NCBI GenBank assembly: GCA_020638995.1
Contig: JACKHM010000002.1
Location: 1,178,001-1,242,000, forward strand
Reading direction: 5' to 3'
DNA from: Planctomycetaceae bacterium
Lineage (GTDB): Bacteria; Planctomycetota; Planctomycetia; Pirellulales; Pirellulaceae
Length of the DNA stretch: 64,000 nt
Part shown: in pieces, positions 49,921 through 61,900 of the stretch
Layout: every line of letters starts with the position of its first letter
How positions within the stretch are numbered: position 1 is the stretch's first letter
Made by a program: the position numbers and the translations under genes
The notes under the pieces: model-generated
What the model was told of the DNA's origin: nothing
The model's database searches: none
Seen by the model: only the letters and a program-made list of their open reading frames with translations

Positions 49921-52900
49921 CTACTCCCGACCAAACAGGTCGTCCAGCGCCATTTCGAGTGACCGTTGGACATCCAATTCGCTTCGACTTTTGGCAAGAC
50001 GGTCAACCAGATCTCCAATTTCAAAGTCACGGTGATCGGATTGGACACGTTCGTCGGCTGATACGGACTCACTAGCCGCGGCGAATGCCGCATCTACGGG
50101 CGAGTTGAATCTCTCCAAAGGCTCGCTAATGTGCACCGACGATGAACGCTCGACGGCTGGTAGCTGGCGAGCCCAGAACGACTGATCAACGAACGGGAGT
50201 ACGGTGACGTTCGATGCACCCGAGTCGGACACGATGCCCTGATCACGCGTCAGCGAGTCAGCAGCCACAGATTCCCCTTCGGGCGAGCCAACACCGTTCA
50301 GCGAATTGACGACGCGTAACACATCGATGCTAGATACGAATCCGTCGCCATTGACATCCCAAAACGGTGCGATTGCGGGCGTCGAGCTGGGGATCGCGTG
50401 CGACCCATTCTTGTTGATCTCGTTAATGATTAAGAGTGCGTCGATGGCGGAAATCGACCCGTCTGCGTTGACGTCAAGTGGTTGATCGGGATTGCGTCTT
50501 GGCCGCGTGTTGGCGACATCGAGCGTCACCGTGACCGTGTTAGAAGCAGTACCCGCGCCATCTTGCGCGAGGTAGCGGAAGCTGTCCGTCCCAAAAAAAG
50601 CGGCGTTAGGCGTATATGTAAAGGAGCCATCGGAATTCAGTGCCAGAGACCCGCTGAGCGGGCCGCCTCCATTAACGTAGACAGCTCGTAGTGCCTCTTG
50701 ATCGACGTCAATGTCATTCGCAAGCACACCCAACGCGGCAGACACTGTCAACGATCCACCTTCGGCCACGGTATAAAAATCGGCAGTCGCCGTCGGGCTG
50801 TCATTTACGCCACGAACATTAATCGTCACCGTTCCAGTACTGCTCACGGCACCATCACTGGCACGATAGGTGAAAGAATCGTTGCCGTTGAAGTTCGAAT
50901 TCGGGGTATAGGTGAAGAAGCCGCTGGAGTTCAGCACAGCGCGACCATTCGTAGGTGCCGTCAACAAGCTTGCAGACAACGGACTTCCTTCCGGATCGCT
51001 ATCGTTCGCCAATACACCCAAAGCCGCGGAAACAACCAGTTGTTGATCTTCGTCGACGCTGTAAGTGTCGTTGCCCACAACCGGCGCGTCGTTTCGTCCT
51101 TCGATCGTGATTGCAACCGTCGCCGTGTTGGACAACGTGGTTCCATCGGTGGCCCGGTATGTAAACGAATCGATCAATGTCTGCCCAGGAGACAACTGCT
51201 GTATCGCGACAACCGTCGTCGGATCGTAGGTAAACGTGCCGTCGGGGTTCAAACTAACTGGGGCACCGCGTGCGCTAGTCACATCAAACGTCCCGACCAT
51301 GATATTGTTCGTAGTATCGGGATCAGAATCGTTACCCAACACTCCGGCACCGGATACGATCAACTTTGAATCTTCATCGACACGATAGGAATCCCCAACC
51401 GCGACCGGAGCATCGTTCGCTCCGTTCACAGTTACCGTGACGGTCGAAGTCGCTGTGCCGCCGTTGCCATCCGTGATTGTATAGATGAACGTATCGGTTA
51501 ACGATTGTCCTGTCGCCAAAGCCTGCAACTGTGCAACACTTGTCGGGTCGTAATTGAACGATCCGTTGGTGTTTAAAATCACAGCGGCACCTCGTGAACT
51601 CACGCCCGTGAACGCAGTCGCACGCAGAGTATCACCGTCGACATCCACGTCGTTGACAAGCACTCCCGCCGCCGCAACTGATAGCGGTGCATCCTCGCTG
51701 GTCGAGTACGAATCGGACGTTGCCGTCGGGCGATCGTTCACACCTGTGATCGTAATCGCCATCGTGCCTTGCGTGGTCGACGCCGACGTCCCGTCAAATG
51801 CTCGATACGTGAATGAGTCGATGAACGAGGCACCGACTGGCAATTGATTCAGAGTCGCCGAAGTCGATGGATCGTACGAGACGGCACCACCGGTAGTGAC
51901 CAGCAGTGTTGCACCAGACGGAAGCACAAAAGAGGAACCAACATTACCGGAAAGTCCGTTTACCGAAGACACGCTCAGCGATGCTCCCTCGGCATCCGTA
52001 TCATTGAGTAGCAAACCATTCGCGGCGTTGATCGAGATCGAAGTATCTTCATCGGTCGCAGCCGAATCGTTCACGCTGACAGGCGCGTCATTCCGGCCCG
52101 CCACCGTGACGCTGACAGTTGCCTTGGAGGTCAGGCCTAAACTATCAACGACCTCATAGGTAAAGAGATCCGTGACGGACTGTCCCTGCGACAACGCCTG
52201 TAAAGCGATCGCAGAGCGCGGGTCATAAGACACTCGGCCGTCCGCACTAATCGACACGCTCGCACCGAACTGACTCCTGGTGTCGAACGACTTCAGTATC
52301 AAGTTTGCGTCGTCGGGGTCGACATCATTCGCAAAGATATTCGCGATGATCGGCACCGCTCCGGGAGCAATCGGCGAGTAGTCTTCATCGGTCGATGCGA
52401 AATCGTCGTTAGCAACAGGCGCGTCGTTGGCTCCTACCACAGTGATCGAGACGAGACCGGTCGAAGTGGTGCCGTTTACATCGCGCACAGTATAGGTGAA
52501 CGTGTCCGTAGCGATCTCACCCTGCTTTAGCGATTGGAGTTGCGGAGCCGTGGTCGGATCGTAACTGTAGTCACCCTGTCCACCGCTGCTGCCCGATCCA
52601 CCGACGTTGATCGTGACATGCGCGCCCAGAGTGCTGGTCGTCGTCCCTGGCATCGTCAGCAAACCAGCGGTTTCCCCTTCGTCGGGATCCGTATCATTGG
52701 TGAGCACGCCACGGGCAGCAACATTCAAGACTGTATCTTCCGAAGTGACGCCAAAGTCCGTTCGCGCCACCGGTGCGTCATTGACGCCGCTAACGGTAAT
52801 CGTGACCGTCGCTGTATCGGTAATTCCAGCCGAGTCTGTGACTGTGTAGGTAAACGTATCTCTGACGGAGAGTGAAGATTGAGTGAGTGCCTGAAGGATC

Positions 52901-55900
52901 GCAGAACTCGTGGGATTGTAGTTGTACCCACCCAAAGCGTCGACGCTGACGGTTGCTCCGAGCGCGCTGACGACGTCCGATCGAGTCACCGTGCGTGTGT
53001 CGTCCGCATCGACATCAGTATCGTTACGAAGCAATGCAGACATGTCGGAGCTTGCAACGACCAGCAGTGTGTCTTCGTTAGTCAGATTGGAGTCGTCCGT
53101 AGCCTGCGGCGCGTCGTTAACACCCGTGATGGTAATCGTCACCGTCGCGTTGCCGCTCGCCGCTCCGATCGGATCGGTTGCCTTGTACGTGAAAGTCACG
53201 ACTTCCGAATCGCCCGCGTCCAACGACTGAAATGCATTTCCGGGATCATAGGAGAACCCACTTGATCCCGCCAGCGTCACCGTACCCTTGGCCGGGTTAT
53301 CCACGATGGTGAACGTCAATGCATCGTCATCCAAATCTGTCACGTCGAACAAGTCGCCTACAACCGGTCCATCCTCAGTGGTTGTTACGTCGACACCACT
53401 GGCAACAGGCGAGTCGTTGACACCCGTAACCGTCACCGTCACAGTAGCGACATTGCTATCAAGGTTTTGAGCGTCCCGCGTTCGATAAGTGAATACCACG
53501 TCACGAGTTTCGCCAGCACCCAAGTCTTGAAATGCACTTCCGGGAGCGAACGTAAACTGTGCATCGCCAGGAGCATTGCTCGCCGTGACCGTTCCTTCAC
53601 TCGGTTGTGTGAGCACGATATATCGAAGTGAGGCGGTTTCCCCCGTGTCGATGTCGGTCGAAACGAACAGCGACGAAACCGGACTTCCGTCCTCCGTGGC
53701 GCTAATGCTCACGTTACTTGCCACAGGGCGATCATTGACGCCCGTGACCATCAACGTAACAGTTGCCTCGTTCGATTCGTCATTCGTTGCCGTGCTGTTA
53801 TCTCGTATCTTGTATCGGAACGAGTCCTGGCGAGTCTGGCCCGTCGCGAGCTTTTGCAGCTCCGAGGAAAACGTCGGATCGTAGGTGAAGGAACCATTGC
53901 CGTTCACTATGATCGATGCCCCAAGTCCCGAGGTCACCGAGATTGTCGACGGATTCCCGGTGAGAACGCTTCCGTCAACTTCGAAGACGCGTAGAACCTG
54001 AGCAGGGAGATCGACATCCAGGTCGTTCTGGAGCACGCCTTGACCGGAAACTGTCAGCCGAACGTCCTCGTTGACTGCGAAGGTATCACCAACCGCAACG
54101 GGACTATCATTTACCGAAGAAATCACGATTGAAGCGACTTCCACCGTAGTACTGAAACTTGTGGAACCACCGCTGACCAAAGTCGATCCCACTCCACCAG
54201 CCACACCACTCGAAACATCCCACGCTCGGAAGGATATCGTTGCCGTTTCGCCATTCAAGGTGTTGGGAACGTAACGTAGCAATGCCGTATCTGGTAGCAA
54301 GCGCGCCGAGCTGTTCGATACCGGACCCACTTGCAGATATGTTCCACCGTTGTCCAAGGAGTATTGCCAGCCGCTGGCGTTCAGGCCCGTCACCCCTGTG
54401 ATTGCAATTCCTTCCACCGCGTTGGCGTCGACATCCGTGATCGGATTGCCATTCGCTCCGGTAGCCAGAATCACGGAGATTGCCGTTCCAGGATTATCGG
54501 TCGGCGATACCTGATCTTCCGTACGTGTCGGCAACATCGGATTGCCACTGATGTTCATCACCGGAGCGTCGTTTACGGAGGACACTATCAGCGAAACGGT
54601 GTTCACGCCATCTCCAGCGCCTGGTTGGTTATCAGCGCTGAACGGTGTCGTCCCGCCTTGCCCGATCGCCGACACGTCAGCAAGCTGTCCAGCCGCAACG
54701 CTCCCAGTTTGGTCCCAGGCCCGATACGTCAAGGTTGCAGTCTGGCCATTTAGTCGATCTGGAACATAACGCACGAAGTCCGTGGAACGAAGCAGCAAGG
54801 CTGTATTCTGAGCGACGCCCGTCGGTGCGACAGAGGACACGGCTTGGTAGTTCGTACCACCATCCAACGAGAACTGCCAACCGCTACCGGTCAAGCCGAT
54901 GATGGCGATCCCGCGCAGTGCTCCGTTATCAACATCCGAAGTCGCGCCCATGAATGCGCCGACTTGGCTTCCGATACTGTTTGTGTCTTCGTTCGTACCG
55001 GTCAAGAACACGGGCGTGGCAAACACCGGCATTTGCGGGGCGTCGTTGACACTTTGAATTGTCACCGTCGCGACGTCGGTCTGAGCACTGAAGGGCGTCT
55101 CGCCGCCGTTGTTTGCGGTATCGACTTGCGTACCCTGCTGCCCGGCGGTCGCGCCCGTCTGATCCCAAGCTCGATAACGAATGGTCGGCATCTCCCCATT
55201 GCGTCCGTCAGGAACGTACCGCAGCAAATCATCAGGCCGCAGTAACAGGGCGTCATCACCACCCAGCGGACTCAGTGTCGAGAACGAAGTATAAGTTACT
55301 CCGTTGTTTGTCGAGAACTGCCAGTTCGCCAGATCACTACCTGTGGCGGCGATGATTGCAATCCCACTCTCCGTTCCATCGACATCATTTGCCGTCGATC
55401 CAAGGATACTGCGAACGGTCGTGGCTGGGGGTGCCGCCCCGACATCCTCGTTCGTACCCATAAGCATCTGCGTTCCGCTGGGCGTGATCGTCGGAGCGTC
55501 GTTAACTGGTGCAACATTGACGGTCACAGTCACCGTCGTCGTCTTGAAATCGTCGTACAGTACGCCTGTCACGGGATTGCGTGTTCGTCCATTATCACGA
55601 ATCGAATAGACAAACGTCGCAGGACCGCTGTAGTTAGGCGCCGGGGTATAGGTGATCAATCCAGCGTTACTTCGCGACACGGTCCCATGCGTATTCAATC
55701 CGTCCGCGGCAACGGACACGATTGTTAGCGTCTGACCAAGTTCGTTGGCAGGTCCCGGCGCGTCATTAGACAACAGCAGCGCCTCGGCAACCGACACCGC
55801 TGTGTCCTCGACTGTATTCAAAACATCTACACCACCTGTCGGCGCGTCGTTCACACGAGTTGCCGTGACGACAATTGTCTCGTCTACGAACAACCCATGA

Positions 55901-58900
55901 CTGTCCGTCGCTCGAATAACGAGATTGGCACTGCCATACTCATTCGCCTTGAAAGAGATATTCAATTGATCCATTTGAGTGCCGGTAAGTGACGCCGTAT
56001 ACAGCGAATTGGAAGATCCGCTTTCCAGCGAGAATGTCAGGGTATCCGCCGGACTGTCCGTTGCAATATCCACATCGCCAAAGACGCTCGCCAAGGCGCG
56101 TGTAAAGGTCGGATCGCCGTCGGCGTCGCCTTCGACAACACTAACATCCGGAATCGCACTGATGATCACTGGCGAATCGTTCACCGCGCTGACGGTAACG
56201 GAGAACTCGTCAGTTTCAGTTGCCCCGAATTTGTCTGTGGCGGACACGCGGATCTGCGCGACACCATGTCGATGAGCACCATAGTTCAAAACCAATTGCG
56301 AACCACTTAGCGTGGCGCTGCCGCCGCCGTATTGATCGGGAGCGCCAGTGTTAAAGACTTGCGTATTAAAGAGCTGGCCCGGATCGGACAGAATTGTAAA
56401 GCCAAACGTCAAGCTGTCTCCGTCGTTAGCAATATCGACATCATCGAAAACGTCCTGAAACAACTCGATAATCGTGTCATCGGCGTCTTCGACTACGGTT
56501 CGGTCCGCAACAGGATTACCAATGACCGGCGGATCGTTCTGCGAAGTCACGTTGATCGTAATCGTTCGCGTAGGCGCCGTATCGATACCACCGAATGCAG
56601 TTCCGCCGTCGTCTCGCATGACAACGGAAAAGACCGCCGATCCGTTGGTGTTGTCTACGGTCTCAAAAGTAAGGTCTCCGGTCACTGGATCAATTGACGG
56701 CAGTGTCACAAAGTTCAGCGTGCCCGAGTTCAAAGCCGGAATCCGAGTGACTGTGAATGTTGCCGTCTGTGCCGCCTCGTCAGCCACACCCACCGGACCT
56801 CGGCGAATATCCGTGGCGAAATTCGACACGCTCGTTGGTACAGCGGTCGTTGCACTGTCAGCCGTGTTTTCGAGAATTGTGTAACTCGTACTCGCCAGTG
56901 TAAACGCGGGGACATCGTTTACTGGTGTAACGGTTATTGTGAAAGTCTGAGGTGGTGATACGGCATCGTCGCTAAGATCGAATGGCGTCCCGTTATTATC
57001 GTTCAACACAGCTTCAAACACGCGGACTCCATTGCTGTCCGGCGCCGTCGTATAGTTCAAATCCCACTGACCAGTCGTAGAGTTGAACGTCACCGTGGGG
57101 AGGCTTGCGAATTGCAACGTGCCGCTCACTGGCGTCAAGGTGAATGCGAGGACGTTTTGTGCCACAAGAGCTCGCTCGTCCGTCGCATCAACTGGACCAG
57201 TAAAGACATTCGTGGCCCATCCCGGCACCGAATGAACACCAATGCCTGCGCCGGAATTCGCATCTTCCAACACAGCTTGGTTAGATCCCTTATTGAAAAG
57301 CGGTGGATCGTTCACGGGCTGTACGAAGATGTCAAGCGTCTCAGACGATGACAAAGCAGGGCCTGGTGTATTTCCGTTATCGTTGATGCTCGCGCTCAGT
57401 ACGACAGCGCCACCATAGACCGTTTGATTGAAGTCAGCATTCGGAGCTTGATAAAGAAGCGTCTTCAGCGTCTCGTTGATCTCGCTGATTGCTCCCACCA
57501 AGGTCATCATCCGTGTGCCGCTTCCCGAGATACTACCCGGGTTGACACCGCCCGCCGCTGCGGTATTCACCGTCAGCGTCCCGGTACCCGTCGGAATCGC
57601 CAATGTCATCGTCCATTGGGCACCGGCGAGCGTCTCATTATGCGTCTTATCGATATCGGAGACCGAGATCGGTGCTGTCGCAAAAGAGTAAGTGGGCACC
57701 GCACCCTCAACCCCGATCGGTGCCGCAGACATCGTGATGACGGGAGCATCATTGGTCGGGTTGACTCGGATCATCACCGTTTTCGTGTCGGCGCTTAAAG
57801 CTGGGCTGAAACGCCCGCCATGACCATTGTCCGTCGCGTCCACCGACAACAATACATTTCCCGGATTGTTCGTCACGTTGAAGTAATCGGTGGGAACGGT
57901 GTAAACAAGGCTGGGCAACGTCACCGCCAACTCGGCTGATGTTCCGGTCAAGGTCAATACAGCGTTGTTTGCACTCGGCGTGATACCACTCGCAGGAACA
58001 CCGTTTGGTAGATCCGGCGTAACACTGACGGTGCCGTCAGTACCATCGCCATTTCCAACAGTTAATGTCACCGTGAGCGGCGCATTCGGAGTTTCAACAA
58101 CGTCCGCATCGAACACGACAATTGTGTTTGCGCCAGTGATCGGGAGCGTTGCCAGTGTGGTTGTTGTCGATTCGTTAACCATCAATGTCGCCGCGGGAAC
58201 CGTAATCACCGGCTTATCATTGACCGCGGTTACATTGATCGTAAAAGTCTGCGGGAGTGAAGTGTCGAGGCCTCCGTTCAGCGTCCCCCCATCGTCCATC
58301 AACGTGACCTCGATGACGGCGGTACCGCTGCTGTCTGTCGCGACCTCAAAAGTCAACTGGCCCGTATTTACATCGATTTGTGGCAGAGCAGCAAACGAGA
58401 ATCCGGGAGTTGAACTGACAACCGAAAGATTGAATTGCTGCAAAGCACCTTCGGTCGGTGCCCCAGCAGGCCCCGCCAACCGGTTTGTCGCAAAGTTGAC
58501 AAACATTTGTGCGCCGGCATCCTCGTTGATCAAGATGTCGATCTCCGGAGTCGTCGTTCCGTCAACATCATTTAACTGGAAACTCGGCCGGTCGTTGACG
58601 GATGCGATTGTAAGCGTCGCCGTACCGACATTGACGCTGTAGGCGTTCGCACCTCCCAATGATGTAGAAGGATCAACATTCGTGCCGTTGGTCGCACCAT
58701 CCGTCAGATCCCAAGCGTGGAACTTGAGTGCAGCTTGCCCGTTGAAATTCGGGTTAGGTGTGAAACGAATGCGATTCGCCGGGTCATTGCTCAATAGCGT
58801 CGCGGAGGTCGCGCTGACAGTGAGTACATTCCATGTGCCAGGCGCGCCGCTTTGGGTCGAGAACTCCCAGACACCGGTTGTGTCGACGTCAACAATCGCG

Positions 58901-61900
58901 ACGCCCAAGGGAACATTTGGCCCGTCCGGATCGAATACCGTTGGATTTGTCTGCGTCCGCGCCGACGTGAGGAAGTCTGTTACCGCAATCCCTGTGGGGT
59001 CAGTAATGACATTTCCGGCACCATCTTCGTTATCTTCAAAAATCGTCCCTAAGAAGATGTTGCCAGCCGTGAGGTCCACAATCGGGGCATCTTGACTTTC
59101 ATCAATCGTCACGGCAACTGTCGTACTCGCGGTCAGCGAGCCGCCACCGTTATTTCCGTTGTCATCCACAGTGGCCGTGATTATCACCGGCCCGCCATTT
59201 AGAACCGTGTTGAAGAACTCGTTGGGAGCCGTGTACACGATCGTCTGAAGAATCGCGTTGAGTTCGGCTACCGACCCATGAATGATGATGTTAGCGGGAT
59301 CGCTTTCATCGACGATCGAGGCCAAGGCTTCGTTGACGTCGAGGCTACCCTGACCTGCGGGAACACTTAACGTCACGGTCCAATTTCCGACTCCGATTTC
59401 CAACGCTTCGATGTCTGTAACCGTAATTGGCGGGATCGCCACCATGACGTTTGTGCTGACCTCTTCGGTCACTGGTACGGGGTCCGTTCCAGAAATCGTC
59501 GGTGGATCGTTGACAGGAATAATGACGATCTCGAAGGAATCGACATCGGTCAGGGACGTCATCCCTCCCGGCGGTACACCGAACCGGCCTTGATCCTCGG
59601 CTGTGATCGTGATCAGCGTTTGGGACACATCGGTGTTATGGTCTGCTGGCGGAACATAGACGAAGCCATTGATCGCGGCATTGATTTGCGCAATTGTACC
59701 GGTCATCTGTACCGACGAAGTCCCATTGCCAACAACCGCCAGACCCGTCATTCCGGCGAGCGTGATCGTGCCCGCGTTTGCGGTCCCGTTCGTCGCAGCC
59801 AATGTCACAACCAGCACACCGTCTTCCGGCGTCAGGCCAACATCGGGCGTCGGATACACCGCCAGGAACGCATCTGGGTCGCCAGTACGAAGTCGATTTG
59901 CGGTCGCGACCGTTCTTGGACCGACTGCCGGTGCAACAACCCCTGTCCCGGTCGCGGTCGCGGTGACAAGACTCGATGCGATGGTCGATGCTTGAATTGC
60001 GGCAATGATCGAATCTGTCGTTGATGTCGGGTTTCCGTTTGCGTCAGTCGCCAGCCGAATCCGAATTGTGGCAAGACCTGATCCGACACCGAACACGGAT
60101 AACGCGAGCGCTTGATTTGCGGCACCGGGGTCAAGCAATTCAACTTGCACCCGATCCGTTACCGATAGCGGTTTCGTGATGGTTAGCGTCTCGGCACCGG
60201 CGGCGAAATCAAAACTACCGCCAATCTCTGTGACACCTAATTGCGACGCGGAAGGCGCGAACACGAATGGATTGGTTGCTGTCGCAGACACCAACCCATT
60301 CGCCAGGGCATTTCTCTGAATCGCTTCGACGATTTCATCCGTCGTCGAAATCGGTGTGCCGCTGGCGTTCGTACCTAAGACAACTCGAATTGTCGCTTGC
60401 CCTGTGCCAACGCCCGTTACGCTCAAGCTCAGCGGGGTACTGGGGCCGGGCACAACAATGTCCATGGCGACGGAATCTCTCAGTCCCGACTTCTCTGTTA
60501 ACAGTAGCTTCTGAACACCGCTCTCGTACTTCAGAGTCGCACCGCCATTCGAGAAGCGAATCGACGAACCTTCTAAAATCGTTTGCGGACCGGGAACGAC
60601 ATTCTGAGGCGCGTCGTTAGCAGCATCGGTCAAGATGATATCGAATCGAATCTGTCCATTCGTTTGATTTGCGAGCAATAGATTGCCCGCAAGATCTCGA
60701 ATCCCAAGCTCCGGTGACCGATCAACGAGAATCGTATAGTCATGTTCCAATTCGAACGTCGTCAGGGCAGTGAAAATCGCGCGATTCGAATTGGGGTTGT
60801 AGGTAAAAAAGTAGTCTTCTCCCTGATTCAGGACCACGCCATCCTGGAACAATTGAAATTGCAGCGACGTAATCAAGTCGTCGTCGATTCCCACTCCCTC
60901 ATCGACCAATTCGACCACAAACTGATTCGGGAACGCAGGGTCCGCCAGCCAGACGATCGTGTTACGCGGATCAAGATCGATATTGTCGATGTCGTTATCG
61001 CGGGGAATGTCCAGGCGTGCGAAACCGCTATTAAAATCAGCGCGTTCAATAGCGCCGCGGTCCTTGAAGATGTCATTCCCAAGTCCCGTCGCGGACGGTT
61101 GCGACGGATCGTCCAATCGCTTTTGACCGTAAGCGTCGAACTCGGGCGCCACAACAGGCGACTCGGCTAATCCCAATGGACTCTTCACAGCAACGAAGTT
61201 TGGACGATCCTGGAAACTGTTCAAAGAACTGTCAATCGCGGCAGTACCTTGGGCAAGGTAGAAATTGCCCAAACGAGTTTCAACAAATAATGGCGGCAGA
61301 TTACCCTGTGCATCCGGCTGTGCGATGATCGCGTTGGTACCCACTTGGCCGTTCGAGTTGTTACCCTGGAAAAAGTTGGCACCGATCACGGTCGTCGCCG
61401 CCGAGCCGGCAACACTGAGGCCGTTTGCCGTGTTCGCAATGATATTGTTGAGAATCGTTGGACTTGCGTTATTGTCAACCAGAACTGCCGTACCGGATGC
61501 CGCGCCGGACACGGAAGACAAGAACGCGTTCGAGAAAGAGATGAAAAACGCGGTCGGGTCTTGTAAGAAGTCATCGATGTCAAAAGTTGCACCACCCGTT
61601 ACCTGAGCAAACGCTTCGTAGGTGGACGCCGTATTATTGAAGCCTGGTCTATCGGGGTTGTCGATGCCAAAGAAGACGGCGTTTCGCTGCTGCAGTAATG
61701 CAAGTGCGGCACGCTGATCGGTGATGCTGCTGTCGTCATCTTCATCGGTGAAGACGATCGGTACGGTAATGGCATTCGGACGACGGTCGGAAAAGTCTGT
61801 CAGCGGAAGGAAAGTTGTATCATCCAACGCTTCTAAGATCGCCAAACTTCCATTCTCTGTGCCCGTAAGCGAATCCGTCAAATTAACGAAGCCCGGATCG

